The notes beneath the pieces were generated by a model. It was not told the origin of the DNA. It saw only the letters and a list, made by a program, of their open reading frames with translations, and did no database searches. A DNA stretch of 64,000 nucleotides from Aminipila luticellarii (GTDB lineage: Bacteria; Bacillota; Clostridia; Peptostreptococcales; Anaerovoracaceae). How positions within the stretch are numbered: the first letter of the stretch is position 1; every line of letters begins with the position of its first letter. Made by a program: the position numbers and the translations under genes. Of the stretch, positions 54,924-64,000 are shown piece by piece. Location: NCBI RefSeq assembly GCF_004103735.1, contig NZ_CP035281.1, positions 1,612,001 to 1,676,000 of the forward strand. The letters are read 5' to 3'.

Positions 54924-56138
54924 TTAAATATGATACGCTTCCTCTCTGTGGATGGAAATATCAAGCCCCATCTTTTCCTCTTCTTCACTTACGCGAACAG
55001 GCATGAAGCAGTTGATCACCTTCAATATCATATAAGTTACGACAAAAGCATAGACAGATGCGAAGATTGTTGCAAATAATTGAATGCCAAACTGATGGAA
55101 ATCCCCGTAAATCAGGCCATCTACACCGTTTACCGATTTAACCGCAAAGACACCTACCAAAATGCTTCCAAGGATACCGCCGACACCGTGTACCCCCCAT
55201 ACATCCAAGGCATCATCCCAATCCACTTTCTGTCTGAACTGTACCGCATAATAACATACGGCACCAGCAGCGAGACCGATTAAAGCTGCGGCCCAAGGTT
55301 CTACAAACCCCGCCGCCGGAGTGATCGTTGCAAGCCCTGCTACAGAACCGGTCAAAATTCCCACAAAGCTTGGTTTTTTTTCTTTGATCCACGAGATAAC
55401 AAGCCATGTAACCATAGCAACAGAAGCGCTTATATCTGTATTAATAAATGCAATGGAAGCTAATGAATCAGCAGCAAGACCTCCCCCTGCATTAAATCCG
55501 AACCATCCAAACCACAGCAATGCTGTACCTAATGCCACATGGGTTATATTATGAGGCTCGAGATCGGCTTTGCTGATCAGTTTTCTTTTTCCTACAAAGA
55601 ATACCGAAGCTAGAGCAGCTAGTCCTGCACTGGCATGAACAACGATGCCTCCCGCGAAATCAACAACTCCCATCTGCTGCAGGAATCCTCCGCCCCATAC
55701 CCAGTGAGCCAACGGAATATAAATTAAAATGCTCCATGCAATTAAAAATACCAAGTAACTTTTAAAATTCACTCTGTCCGCAAAAGCCCCTGTAATCAGA
55801 GCAGGCGTAATAATCGCGAACATCTGCTGATAACTGAAAAAGGTTATAAACGGAATCGTAGCACCGTAGCGCGGATTTGGAGTCATCCCTACCCCATTTA
55901 GGCATAAATATTTAAGACCTCCAATAATTCCATGAACATCTGGTCCAAATGTCAGTGAAAAACCAAATAAGAACCAAATAATCGTAACGACTCCCATAGA
56001 TACAAAGCTCTGCATCATAATCGTCAATACATTTTTTCTCGATACCAGACCACCATAAAAAAACGCCAGCCCAGGTGTCATCAGACAAACCAGAGCAGCA
56101 CACACGATGACAAATGCTGTATCTCCTGAATTAATCAT
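54924..56138 (-). CDS. amt: ammonium transporter
   Basis: Amt/Rh-family channel, 404 residues, about 11 membrane helices. The pore histidines lie in GGIVVHASAGLAAL and WGVHGVGGILGSI; the signature DFAGG and FGWFGFNAGG are present. ATG 56138 follows GAAGGGAAG. No glnB/PII gene is adjacent, unusual for amt. Instead an Amt-kinase fusion and response regulator lie upstream in the same direction, so this transporter is a likely target of that system. Confidence 0.95.
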   Translation of the reverse strand: MINSGDTAFVIVCAALVCLMTPGLAFFYGGLVSRKNVLTIMMQSFVSMGVVTIIWFLFGFSLTFGPDVHGIIGGLKYLCLNGVGMTPNPRYGATIPFITFFSYQQMFAIITPALITGAFADRVNFKSYLVFLIAWSILIYIPLAHWVWGGGFLQQMGVVDFAGGIVVHASAGLAALASVFFVGKRKLISKADLEPHNITHVALGTALLWFGWFGFNAGGGLAADSLASIAFINTDISASVAMVTWLVISWIKEKKPSFVGILTGSVAGLATITPAAGFVEPWAAALIGLAAGAVCYYAVQFRQKVDWDDALDVWGVHGVGGILGSILVGVFAVKSVNGVDGLIYGDFHQFGIQLFATIFASVYAFVVTYMILKVINCFMPVRVSEEEEKMGLDISIHREEAYHI

Positions 56139-56249
56139 TCTTACACTTCCCTTCAATAAAAATAAATAATAAATCTAACAAGTAAAGTGTATACAAATTG
56201 AGATACAGTTTAAATACCATAAAACCCTTAATCTCGTCAGGAAAAACCT

Positions 56250-56891
56250 TTAAAGCTCGATCAGATGGTTTCGCGCTGCATACAGCACCAGCTCCGTAAT
56301 ATTTTTAAAGTTGTGTTTTCTCATAATATTCGCTCTGTGAGTTTCTACCGTTTTAACCGATATCATCAGGAAGTCCGCAATTTCTTTATTGCTGAATCCT
56401 TCCGCAAGAAGCTTGAGCACTTCCCGCTCCCGTCCCGATAACTCTTTATTTGATTTTTCGTTCTGAAGAAATCCATTCAGCATGACAGGGGCAAGAACAG
56501 AAGAAACATATATCTCCCCGTCCATGACCTTCCGTACTGCCGTGATCAGCTCTTCAAAGGCATTTTCTTTCAGAACATACCCTTTCGCTCCATTGTTAAA
56601 AGCTTCTGCCAGCATTTCCTCGTTTTTGTGCATAGTCAAAAAAATGACTTTTAATTCCGGATAAGAATAGCTTAAATTTTTACATACATCCAGTCCGCTT
56701 TTCCTTGGCATGGATATGTCTAAAAGCAAGACATCTGCTTTTCTCTGTAAGCAAAGTGTCTCTGCTTCAATTCCGTCATCTGCCTCTCCTACTACCTCAA
56801 TGTCATCTTCCTGAGATAACAGGATCTCCAAAGATTCTCTCAACATCTTATGGTCATCCGCCAAAAATATTTTTATCTTATTTTCCGTCAT
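56250..56891 (-). CDS. NarL/LuxR-family response regulator
   Basis: 213 residues. Receiver with Asp in DVLLLDISMPRKSG and Lys in YVLKENAF; C-terminal LuxR helix-turn-helix (LSGREREVLKLLAEGFSNKEIADFLMISVKTVETHR). Overlaps the 3' end of the Amt-kinase gene by 14 bases, marking it as the cognate regulator. Confidence 0.94.
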   Translation of the reverse strand: MTENKIKIFLADDHKMLRESLEILLSQEDDIEVVGEADDGIEAETLCLQRKADVLLLDISMPRKSGLDVCKNLSYSYPELKVIFLTMHKNEEMLAEAFNNGAKGYVLKENAFEELITAVRKVMDGEIYVSSVLAPVMLNGFLQNEKSNKELSGREREVLKLLAEGFSNKEIADFLMISVKTVETHRANIMRKHNFKNITELVLYAARNHLIEL

Positions 56892-58773
56892 GAACAGGCA
56901 CCTCCATCATTACGGTTGTTCCGCCTTTAATTCTGCTTGAAACCTGGAAATTGCCTCCTAACATTTTCACCCTGTCTCCCATGGATAGAATGCCCAGTCC
57001 CAGTTCATTTTCATTAACCTGAAAGCCTATTCCATCATCTGTAACTTTAAACACATACAGGTTTTTTTCAGCATGAAAAGAAATCGTCATGGAAACATTC
57101 CTGGCTTTTGAATGTTTTATTACATTTGTCAAAGCCTCCTGCAGGACCCGATAAATGTTCAATGCTATGGTATTATCAAGGGAAGGCAATTCATTTTCAA
57201 TTTTTAGCCTGCAGGTGATGCCATCTAATTCATTTACTTTCTCAACCAGCGCTCTGACGGCTTCGGTCAGTCCTTTTTCTTCCAGTATCTTAGGGCCTAA
57301 ATTATTTAATACCTCGCGCATTTCCTCTATAGAGGTTTCTGCCAGCTTTAATGCTTTTCCCATAATTAAGGAAAGGTGCTCATTTTCTTCTTCTTTTATT
57401 TGTTTTTTGGTTAATCCAAGCATTAATTTTAAAGCAGCCAGACTCTGGCCCACACCATCGTGCAGATCTCTTGCCAATTTTTTTCTCTCCTGTTCCTCTG
57501 TGACCACAAGGAGCCTTGCCTGCTTTCTCAGCAGGTTATTCTTTTCTTTTATTTCTGCTTCAAATCCAGATATTTCTATATATTTTTCCCACGAATAATA
57601 GTCTTCAAATTCTACGATGTTCAGTCCTTTTTCCTCTTCCTCCGGGGTAACTCTGAGACCAATCGTTTTATTCAATATCAGGAACATGATATAAGACAGT
57701 CCGAACACCCATACGAAATTTGCCAGAATTCCAATAACCTGAACGCCAAACTGTGAAATCCTGTCCGGCAGATTCAGATATTGTTCCTCAATAAAAAAGG
57801 GCAACAGCAGGCACCCCGCGATACCTCCCACCAGGTGAGCCGGAATGGCATTTACTGCATCATCCAATTTCCATCTTTCCAGTAGATATCTTGAAGTATC
57901 CACGATGATTCCCGTAATAAAACCGATTTCTACAGCAGCTATTGGTGTGCAGTAAAAAGCTGCCGCTGTAATCGCGACAAGGCCTCCTAAAACTCCGTTA
58001 AATAACGAAACCAGATATCCTCCGTTTCTTTTCATTATAAAATTCAAAATCAAAGCTCCCGCCATGCCCGACGCAGCAGATAAATTGGTATTTAAAACCG
58101 CGAGCCCCACTTCTTCCGAAAACCGGAATGTGCTGCCGCCGTTAAACCCCATCCAGCCGAACCATAATATGAAGACGCCTAAAGTCGCAATTGGAATATT
58201 AGACCTTCCCGAAGTAGCTTTTTTACGGCCTCCCACTGCTGATATTCCTGCCAGGGCGATAAATCCGGCCGTAACATGTACGACAGAAGCCCCTGCACAA
58301 TCGATATAGCCCATTTTCTGCAGCCATGTATTTTGATCGAGAAAATTTCCGCCCCATACCCAATGTCCATATACGGGATAGATCAGTATGCTGCTTACAA
58401 AGGCCGCGATCTGCAAGGGAATGATCTTTGTTCGTTCCGACATGGCTCCCGCAAAAATAGTTACCGCGACCCCTGCAAACATTAATTCTATGAAAACGAA
58501 AGCAAATCCCAGAGGATTCTGTGAAGTAATATGCTTCAACCCCCAGAGACTCACGCCTACCATTCCGTGAAAGGTTTTTCCAAACATGAGCGGAAATCCC
58601 ACCAAGCAGAAACAAATCGTAGTGACCATAAAGGTAAGCAGATTCTCAATGGATACAAAGATGACATTCTTACTTTGGATAAAACCTACTTCTAAGCAGG
58701 TTAAACCCGCCTGCATAAAAAAAACAAAACAACCACAAATGACTATCCAAATTATATCCAAGCTTAATTCCAT
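56878..58773 (-). CDS. ammonium-transporter/histidine-kinase fusion (Amt-type sensor kinase)
   Basis: 631 residues. Residues 1-385 are a complete Amt domain: YIDCAGASVVHVTAGF and IPAHLVGGIAG carry the twin histidines, and FGWMGFNGGS the signature. A linker with coiled-coil character (~395-430) joins a HisKA_3 domain (phospho-acceptor His in LARDLHDGVGQSLAALKL, ~438) and a HATPase with DDGIGFQ (~581). Such fusions are described in a few bacteria as ammonium sensors. The phenylalanine-gate region is altered (FVFIELMFAGVAVTIFAG), so it may bind without conducting. Confidence 0.93.
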   Translation of the reverse strand: MELSLDIIWIVICGCFVFFMQAGLTCLEVGFIQSKNVIFVSIENLLTFMVTTICFCLVGFPLMFGKTFHGMVGVSLWGLKHITSQNPLGFAFVFIELMFAGVAVTIFAGAMSERTKIIPLQIAAFVSSILIYPVYGHWVWGGNFLDQNTWLQKMGYIDCAGASVVHVTAGFIALAGISAVGGRKKATSGRSNIPIATLGVFILWFGWMGFNGGSTFRFSEEVGLAVLNTNLSAASGMAGALILNFIMKRNGGYLVSLFNGVLGGLVAITAAAFYCTPIAAVEIGFITGIIVDTSRYLLERWKLDDAVNAIPAHLVGGIAGCLLLPFFIEEQYLNLPDRISQFGVQVIGILANFVWVFGLSYIMFLILNKTIGLRVTPEEEEKGLNIVEFEDYYSWEKYIEISGFEAEIKEKNNLLRKQARLLVVTEEQERKKLARDLHDGVGQSLAALKLMLGLTKKQIKEEENEHLSLIMGKALKLAETSIEEMREVLNNLGPKILEEKGLTEAVRALVEKVNELDGITCRLKIENELPSLDNTIALNIYRVLQEALTNVIKHSKARNVSMTISFHAEKNLYVFKVTDDGIGFQVNENELGLGILSMGDRVKMLGGNFQVSSRIKGGTTVMMEVPVHDGK

Positions 58774-58808
58774 GCTCAGTTACCTCTTTATCCTGAAATA
58801 ATAGAATC

Positions 58809-58837
58809 ATTATACTTCACCGTGCAATATATGTCAA
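58809..58837 (-). promoter_or_regulatory. promoter of the Amt-kinase operon
   Basis: Exact consensus: TTGACA (58832-58837), 17 bases, TATAAT (58809-58814) on the minus strand. The -35 overlaps the end of the pnp terminator. Confidence 0.9.
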
Positions 58838-58868
58838 AAGGCAGAGAATCACAAGATTCTCTGCCTTT
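58837..58868 (-). terminator. terminator of pnp
   Basis: Perfect 14-bp stem AAAGGCAGAGAATC/GATTCTCTGCCTTT with a 4-base loop, followed by TGACA rather than a long T-tract. Confidence 0.7.
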
Positions 58869-58893
58869 ATTATCATAATCGTTTCAACTGATT

Positions 58894-61002
58894 TTAAAGC
58901 AATTCTTTTCGGGAAAGGTTGATTCTGTTCTGACTGTCGATTTCAGTAACCTTCACCGTTACAGTATCTCCGATATTCATCACATCTTCCACCTTTTCTA
59001 CTCTTTCCTTGGCCATCTTTGAAATGTGAAGAAGTCCTTCCTTGCCCGGTAATATTTCAATGAAAGCACCAAAGTTCATAATTCTTGTAACCGTACCTTC
59101 ATAGATTTCTCCTACTTCTACGTCCTTAGTAAGAAGCTCAATCTGCTTTTTAGCAGCTTCCGCTCCTTCCATATTCGGGCTGTAGATGCTGATCAGCCCC
59201 GGAATGTCATCCGAAATGTCGATCTTGACCCCTGTTTCGTCGATGATCCTGTTAATGGTCTTTCCTCCGGGACCGATAACGATTCTGGTCTTGTCCGGAT
59301 CAATATTTAAGGTAATAGCTCTCGGCGCATAAGCGGACATTTCTTCTCTTGGAGCCGGGATTTCATCCAGCATTTCCTTCATGATGTGCATTCTTCCTTC
59401 TTTTGCCTGTTTTAAAGCATCCTGCAAAATCTCTCTGGAGAGTCCATGCACTTTGATATCCATTTGAATCGCTGTAACTCCCACTTCCGTACCGGTTACC
59501 TTAAAGTCCATATCGCCTAAGAAATCTTCCATACCCTGTATATCGGAAAGAATCGCAATCTTACTGCTGCCATCCTCTTCCACTCTTTCGATAAGACCCA
59601 TTGCGATACCGGAGACCGGTCTCTTAATCGGAACTCCCGCATCCATCAGCGCAAGGCATGAACCACAAGTCGAGCCCATAGAAGTCGAACCGTTTGAGGA
59701 CAGTACTTCCGATACGACACGAATCGCATACGGGAATTCTTCTACGCTTGGCAGTACCGGAATTAATGCCCTTTCCGCTAATGCACCATGTCCGATTTCT
59801 CTTCTTCCCGGGCTTCTGGAGGTTCTGGCTTCTCCTACAGAATATGCCGGGAAATTGTAATGATGCATATATCTCTTTTCTGTATCCTCTGTAATGCCGT
59901 CAATGACCTGAGCTTCCGAGGCCGGTGCCAGCGTGCAAACAGAAAGGACCTGAGTCTGCCCTCTCTTGAACAGGCCTGTACCATGCGTTCTCGGTAAGAT
60001 GCCTGTCTCACACCAGATCGGTCTTATTTCCGTAGTCTTTCTGTTATCCGGTCGGATCCCTTCATCCAAAATCATGGAACGAACATTTTCCTTGGTAATA
60101 TTATAAAGTACACCAGCAATATCTTTTCCGTTTTCCGGATAAACCTCTGCAAAATGTTCCTTTGTTTCTACTTCGACCGCATCCATATTGTCCAGTCTCT
60201 CAAGCTTATCCACTGTTTTAATAGCCGCTTTCATTTTGTCAATGGCAAAGGCTCTTACAGCCTGATCGATTTCCTCCGGAATTTTATAAAGCTCTACTTC
60301 CAGCTTTGGTTTGCCTACCTCTGCAATAATTTCTTCAATAAAATCTACTAATTTTTTAATTTCCTCATGCGCAAACATGATGGCGTCCAGCATGGTTTCT
60401 TCCGGAACTTCTTTTGCCCCGGCTTCCACCATCATAATAGCCTCTTTCGTACCGGAAACAACTAAATGCATCTCGGATTTTTCCCGCTGCTCCAAGGTAG
60501 GGTTCACGATGAATTCCCCATCGATCATTCCCACAAGAACGGAAGCTGTCGGACCTTCCCACGGAATATCCGAAATAGAAAGTGCAATAGAAGATCCCAG
60601 CATTCCTACGATTTCCGGTGAGCAGTCCGGATCCACACACATAACGGTAGCCACAACGACTACATCATTATAATATCCTTTCGGGAAAAGGGGCCTGATC
60701 GGCCGGTCTATCAGTCTGGAATTCAAAATAGCCTTTTCGCTTGGCCTTCCTTCTCTTTTTATAAAACCGCCCGGAATCTTTCCGGCGGCATACATTCTTT
60801 CTTCATAATCAACACTAAGCGGGAAAAAGTCAATGTCCGGTCTTGGCTCTTTTGATGTACAGCAGGTTACATTTACCACTGTATCACCATATCTAAGCAT
60901 AGCCTGTCCATTGGCCTGTTCACAAACCTTACCGATCTCCACTTGCAGCAATCTTCCGCCTAACGCTGTTCTAAACGTCCTGTAATCTTCAAATCTCGCC
61001 AT
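58894..61002 (-). CDS. pnp: polynucleotide phosphorylase
   Basis: 3'-5' phosphorolytic exoribonuclease, 702 residues, the usual size. Two RNase PH domains ([20 protein letters not shown] and the catalytic half with [20 protein letters not shown]), then a KH domain ([19 protein letters not shown]) and an S1 domain ([20 protein letters not shown]). Follows rpsO, the common order, with repeat copy B between. Confidence 0.98.
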   Translation of the reverse strand: MARFEDYRTFRTALGGRLLQVEIGKVCEQANGQAMLRYGDTVVNVTCCTSKEPRPDIDFFPLSVDYEERMYAAGKIPGGFIKREGRPSEKAILNSRLIDRPIRPLFPKGYYNDVVVVATVMCVDPDCSPEIVGMLGSSIALSISDIPWEGPTASVLVGMIDGEFIVNPTLEQREKSEMHLVVSGTKEAIMMVEAGAKEVPEETMLDAIMFAHEEIKKLVDFIEEIIAEVGKPKLEVELYKIPEEIDQAVRAFAIDKMKAAIKTVDKLERLDNMDAVEVETKEHFAEVYPENGKDIAGVLYNITKENVRSMILDEGIRPDNRKTTEIRPIWCETGILPRTHGTGLFKRGQTQVLSVCTLAPASEAQVIDGITEDTEKRYMHHYNFPAYSVGEARTSRSPGRREIGHGALAERALIPVLPSVEEFPYAIRVVSEVLSSNGSTSMGSTCGSCLALMDAGVPIKRPVSGIAMGLIERVEEDGSSKIAILSDIQGMEDFLGDMDFKVTGTEVGVTAIQMDIKVHGLSREILQDALKQAKEGRMHIMKEMLDEIPAPREEMSAYAPRAITLNIDPDKTRIVIGPGGKTINRIIDETGVKIDISDDIPGLISIYSPNMEGAEAAKKQIELLTKDVEVGEIYEGTVTRIMNFGAFIEILPGKEGLLHISKMAKERVEKVEDVMNIGDTVTVKVTEIDSQNRINLSRKELL

Positions 61003-61068
61003 ATTAACAACTACCTCCTGTTAATCCTTGCTCTATTTTTTCCAATCTGCATCGTATTATGCATGATT

Positions 61069-61172
61069 AAAAAAGCCTCTGTGAGGCGCTTTAGCTCCCA
61101 TTCGGTCACCTCAATGGCAGCCCTTTATGAAATGCTGTCCATATCGTAAAGGATATGTCCTTCGTTATATAA
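61069..61172 (-). repeat. dispersed intergenic repeat, copy B (full length)
   Basis: About 104 bases matching copy A along its length. On the minus strand it begins CGAAGGACATAT next to the rpsO terminator, contains CGATATGGACAGCATTTCATAAA, and ends with CCTCACAGAGGC then TTTTTT. Confidence 0.7.
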
Positions 61173-61201
61173 AATAAAAGCGGAGCTATATGCCCCGCTT
61201 G
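61172..61201 (-). terminator. terminator of rpsO
   Basis: AGCGGGGC-ATAT-AGCTCCGCT hairpin followed by TTTATTTTAT on the minus strand, 10 bases after the rpsO stop. Confidence 0.75.
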
Positions 61202-61210
61202 TATTTCTGA

Positions 61211-61477
61211 TTACTTTCTTAATCCTAAACGTGCAATAAGACTTCTATATCTCTCAATATCCTTATCCTTTAGGTAATTAAGAAGGTTTCTTCTCTGTCC
61301 AACCATCTTTAAAAGACCTCTTCTTGAGTGATGGTCTTTCTTATGAATCTTCAAATGCTCATTTAAATCGTTAATTCTGTAAGTGAGAACTGCAATCTGC
61401 ACTTCAGGGGAGCCGGTGTCTCCTTCTTTTAACTGATATTCTTTAATAATTTCTGCTTTCTTTGTCTGATCAATCAT
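61211..61477 (-). CDS. rpsO: 30S ribosomal protein S15
   Basis: 88 residues, canonical S15: [37 protein letters not shown] and a C-terminal [13 protein letters not shown]. Lies upstream of pnp as usual, but an EAL-domain gene separates it from ribF. Confidence 0.98.
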   Translation of the reverse strand: MIDQTKKAEIIKEYQLKEGDTGSPEVQIAVLTYRINDLNEHLKIHKKDHHSRRGLLKMVGQRRNLLNYLKDKDIERYRSLIARLGLRK

Positions 61478-61567
61478 GTTTTATTCTCCTTTTCTTCATT
61501 CACCTTTGCCGGGTCTTCGTCGGAGTTTCGAGAAACTAAGCAAAAGGCAATTATACGTTGACAATTA

Positions 61568-61596
61568 ATCATACCATGATCGGATGTTATTGTCTA
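61568..61596 (-). promoter_or_regulatory. promoter of rpsO
   Basis: TAGACA (61591-61596), 17 bases, TATGAT (61568-61573), overlapping the end of the EAL gene. Transcript leader about 85 bases. Confidence 0.6.
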
Positions 61597-62969
61597 GTAA
61601 TTTTTATCAGCTTCTTAAAAGCTTCCAGCGGCATAGGCTTGGCAAAATAATATCCCTGAGCCACATCACAATTCATAGATTTTAAGGATTCAGCCTGCTC
61701 CTTTGTTTCGATTCCCTCTGCAACGATTTCCAGATTTAATTCTTTGGACATCTGAATCACACTGTTGATGATCTTTTTGCCCTTCTGGCTGTCAAAAGTC
61801 TCAGACAGGAACTCTTTGTCTATCTTTATAATGTCAGCCGGCATATCCTTTAAAATACTAAGCGACGAGTATCCGCTGCCAAAATCATCTATGGATACAT
61901 AGAACCCCGCAGATTTTAGATCGTTGATTATTTTTATAATCCTTTCTGTGCTCCGTTCCAATGTTCCTTCCGTTATTTCAACCTCCAGGCTGTCTGTTTC
62001 AAGGTTATATCTTTCGGCGATTGCGATCAGCTCTTTCACGATATTTTTCCTGCCCAAAGTCACTCTTGAAATATTGACAGAAATTCTGGGGATATTTAAT
62101 ATTCCGGCCCGTTTCCACTTTTGCAGCTCCTGACAGGTCGCTTCAAATATGTACATATCCAGTTTTTCAATAAACCCATTTTCTTCGAACAAGGGAATGA
62201 ACATCATCGGGGACAGCAGTCCCATCTCCGGATGATGCCATCTTACCAAAACTTCAGCACCGCTCATAGATTCGTCCGACAAGGAGTATTTCGGCTGCAT
62301 ACAAAGAACAAATTCACCGTGCAGAAGTCCTGCCTCCATCCCAATCGTAATCTTCTTTTTCAGTTCCATATTCCGATCCATTTCCGGCGTATATTCCGCA
62401 ATAGGGTTTCCGACTTTTCCCTTTACCGTTTTCTTTGCTATATTCGCATAATCCAGCATGACCGATATATTTTTCGTGGGCTGATGAATAACGTAAGCTC
62501 CAATGCTCAAGGTCAAATCATAATCCGACCCCAAAAGCTGTTTCACATACCACTTTAATTCCTGATCATCTGACAGGGATTCAAATATTCTTTCTTTATT
62601 GCAGGTTCTGCTGATAAACACAAAATTATCTGCTGTTCTTCTGGCATTCAGCGTGATTTCTCCCGGCAGAAGCCTTTCTATATGCTCTGCCAAAAGCTTG
62701 AGCACCTTATTGCCTGCATCATATCCATAAATATCATTAATATATTTAAAATTATTTACGTCAATACTCACCAGCATAAACTCATCCGGTTTTGCATTAT
62801 CCAGCAAAGCTCTGGCATCCACTTGAAATCTGGCTGGGGACGCCTTCCCTGTATTGCTGTCAACGTACAAAAAAGCTTTGAGCTTTCTGTTACTTGTCTC
62901 GATGACCAGAAGTAATATGGCTAAAAAAATGATGATCAGCCCGCTCCAATCTTTTATCATATACCCCAC
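61587..62969 (-). CDS. GGDEF-EAL protein with degenerate GGDEF and intact EAL domain
   Basis: 460 residues: one N-terminal membrane helix (~8-24), a GGDEF domain, then EAL. The GGDEF motif is ARRTADNFV, so cyclase activity is lost. The EAL domain keeps EVLVRW, the Asn of NISRVTL, EVEITEG, DDFGSGYSSL, the Lys of IIKIDKEF and EGIETKEQ. It should therefore hydrolyse cyclic di-GMP, the GGDEF domain possibly acting as sensor. It starts 2 bases after ribF with GTG 62969, or ATG 62960 next to GGGG. It interrupts the usual ribF-rpsO order. Confidence 0.9.
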   Translation of the reverse strand: MGYMIKDWSGLIIIFLAILLLVIETSNRKLKAFLYVDSNTGKASPARFQVDARALLDNAKPDEFMLVSIDVNNFKYINDIYGYDAGNKVLKLLAEHIERLLPGEITLNARRTADNFVFISRTCNKERIFESLSDDQELKWYVKQLLGSDYDLTLSIGAYVIHQPTKNISVMLDYANIAKKTVKGKVGNPIAEYTPEMDRNMELKKKITIGMEAGLLHGEFVLCMQPKYSLSDESMSGAEVLVRWHHPEMGLLSPMMFIPLFEENGFIEKLDMYIFEATCQELQKWKRAGILNIPRISVNISRVTLGRKNIVKELIAIAERYNLETDSLEVEITEGTLERSTERIIKIINDLKSAGFYVSIDDFGSGYSSLSILKDMPADIIKIDKEFLSETFDSQKGKKIINSVIQMSKELNLEIVAEGIETKEQAESLKSMNCDVAQGYYFAKPMPLEAFKKLIKITRQ

Positions 62970-62971
62970 CG

Positions 62972-63901
62972 CTATCTAGTTCTTCTATGATAATCTTTTG
63001 CCATAATACAATCGCTTGTAATCTGCTTAGATAATTCCTCTACACTTGCAAACTTTCTTTCATCTCTGGTCTTTTCCAGAAATTCGACACGAATCGTCTT
63101 GCCGTATAACTCTTTATTAAAATTAAAGATATGAGTTTCCACATTTTTTTTATAGTTCCCGATTGTCGGTTTCACACCTACATTGGTTACGCTTGGATAT
63201 CTCTTGCCGTTATAGGTGCAATACGTAACATATACACCGTTTGGAGGAGTCACCATACTTTCGTCAATAATCAGGTTTGAGGTGGGAAATCCGATGGTTC
63301 GTCCGATTTTATTGCCAACCACCACCTCACCACCTATGGCATAATTCCTGCCCATATATTTCATGCACTGATCTACTCTTCCTTCTGCTATCAGATTCCT
63401 GATAAAGGTGCTGCTCACTAAATTGCCGTCGATTTGAAACGGTTCCAATACGTGAATGCCAAAACCCTTTTGTATCCCCTCGTGCATTAAAACTTCCGGT
63501 GTGCCTTCTGCCTTGTACCCAAATTTGTAATTAAAGCCGCAATAAGCCTGCTTCATATTGAACTTTCCAATCAAAACGTGATCTATAAAATCAATGGGCT
63601 TCATCTGGCGTATCTGTTCATCAAAAGGAATATTAAATAAATAGTCTACTCCTAAATTTTCAATAATCTTTGCCTTTTCATCAAAATATAAAATATTTTT
63701 AACAATAAGCTCACCGCAGTTCACATTCTTGGGATGATTTGAAAAAGTAAAAACAGCACTTTTTAAGTTAGCTGCTTCTGCTGTTTTTACAGTCCTTGCA
63801 ATAAGAGCCTGATGCCCTTTATGCACCCCATCAAAATTTCCTAGGGCAACTACAGTATTTTCTATATTCTTAATTTCGTCTAACCTGTTGAAAATGATCA
63901 T
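62972..63901 (-). CDS. ribF: bifunctional riboflavin kinase/FAD synthetase
   Basis: 309 residues. The N-terminal nucleotidyltransferase domain has ALGNFDGVHKGHQALI and STFIRNLIAEGRV; the C-terminal kinase domain has GRTIGFPTSNL. Makes FMN, the ligand of the riboswitch near 44.7 kb, and FAD. Follows truB. Confidence 0.97.
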   Translation of the reverse strand: MIIFNRLDEIKNIENTVVALGNFDGVHKGHQALIARTVKTAEAANLKSAVFTFSNHPKNVNCGELIVKNILYFDEKAKIIENLGVDYLFNIPFDEQIRQMKPIDFIDHVLIGKFNMKQAYCGFNYKFGYKAEGTPEVLMHEGIQKGFGIHVLEPFQIDGNLVSSTFIRNLIAEGRVDQCMKYMGRNYAIGGEVVVGNKIGRTIGFPTSNLIIDESMVTPPNGVYVTYCTYNGKRYPSVTNVGVKPTIGNYKKNVETHIFNFNKELYGKTIRVEFLEKTRDERKFASVEELSKQITSDCIMAKDYHRRTR

Positions 63902-63904
63902 TTT

Positions 63905-64000
63905 TTATCCTCTGCCAAATACCTTATCTGCTTTAAAATTCTTCGTATGTTCATTAAAAAAAGCCACTCCGAGAAAGGCTTCTCTGCCGTTTATGTCCAT
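63905..64000 (-). CDS. truB: tRNA pseudouridine synthase TruB, C-terminal fragment
   Basis: The minus strand from the window edge reads MDINGREAFLGVAFFNEHTK and ends KVFGRG-stop. The FLG segment and lysine-rich end fit the C-terminal tail of TruB, and truB-ribF is the standard order. Only 31 codons are visible, so the call rests mainly on context. Confidence 0.65.
   Translation of the reverse strand: MDINGREAFLGVAFFNEHTKNFKADKVFGRG

Overview
The window looks like a chromosomal segment of a low-GC, Gram-positive, endospore-forming anaerobe of the Clostridia. The evidence is the sporulation pair spoIIGA-sigE behind a promoter with a Spo0A-type box, a type III glutamine synthetase with an ANTAR regulator, PerR with rubrerythrin, a sortase-anchored surface protein, an FMN-controlled rib operon, an LtaS-like enzyme and LexA with Firmicute-type boxes. 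The family within Clostridia cannot be fixed from sequence reading alone. Most genes lie on the minus strand.

Layout. 1-9 kb: gltD (cut by the window edge) and gltB, then glnN behind an attenuated leader, then an ANTAR pseudo-receiver protein. 9-14 kb: sigE, spoIIGA, rplT-rpmI-infC (ATT start), lexA and an amidase. 14-21 kb: class B sortase, a 1411-residue MPKTG adhesin and a divergent unknown protein with a helix-turn-helix-like N-terminus. 21-27 kb: a chemoreceptor, tRNA-Arg, a candidate type I toxin-antitoxin locus, two paralogous unknown proteins and an IS481-like element. 27-34 kb: perR-rbr-PTPS-like gene, a LysP-like permease, a tiny cysteine-rich ORF behind a sigma-K-like promoter, a GlnK/GlnL-type two-component system and an aldehyde dehydrogenase. 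34-39 kb: a four-gene cluster (MurE-like ligase, Asp/Glu racemase homologue, ATP-grasp ligase, P-loop ATPase). 39-45 kb: the rib operon with an IS110 element wedged before ribH. 45-51 kb: DUF975 protein, CoA-transferase, thiN and an LtaS-like protein. 51-55 kb: chemoreceptor, hemerythrin and CheX, beside a tyrosine recombinase flanked by perfect inverted repeats. 55-64 kb: ammonium transporter, response regulator, Amt-histidine kinase fusion, pnp, an EAL protein, rpsO, ribF and the end of truB.

Nitrogen handling runs through the window. GltBD and glutamine synthetase assimilate ammonium, Amt imports it, the Amt-kinase fusion with its NarL-type regulator probably senses it, and GlnK/GlnL probably senses glutamine. 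The glnN leader has an intrinsic terminator and an overlapping small hairpin with an ANTAR-type hexaloop.

The strongest unusual signals are: (1) a 1.4-kb, probably invertible segment carrying a tyrosine recombinase and an outward promoter beside the chemoreceptor-hemerythrin-CheX genes; (2) the MurE-like/racemase/ATP-grasp/ATPase cluster; (3) a 30-residue, seven-cysteine peptide under an apparent sigma-K promoter; (4) a type I toxin-antitoxin locus whose toxin has ATC where ATG is expected; and (5) a dispersed intergenic repeat, five copies in one orientation, each abutting a hairpin (terminator-like in at least four cases).
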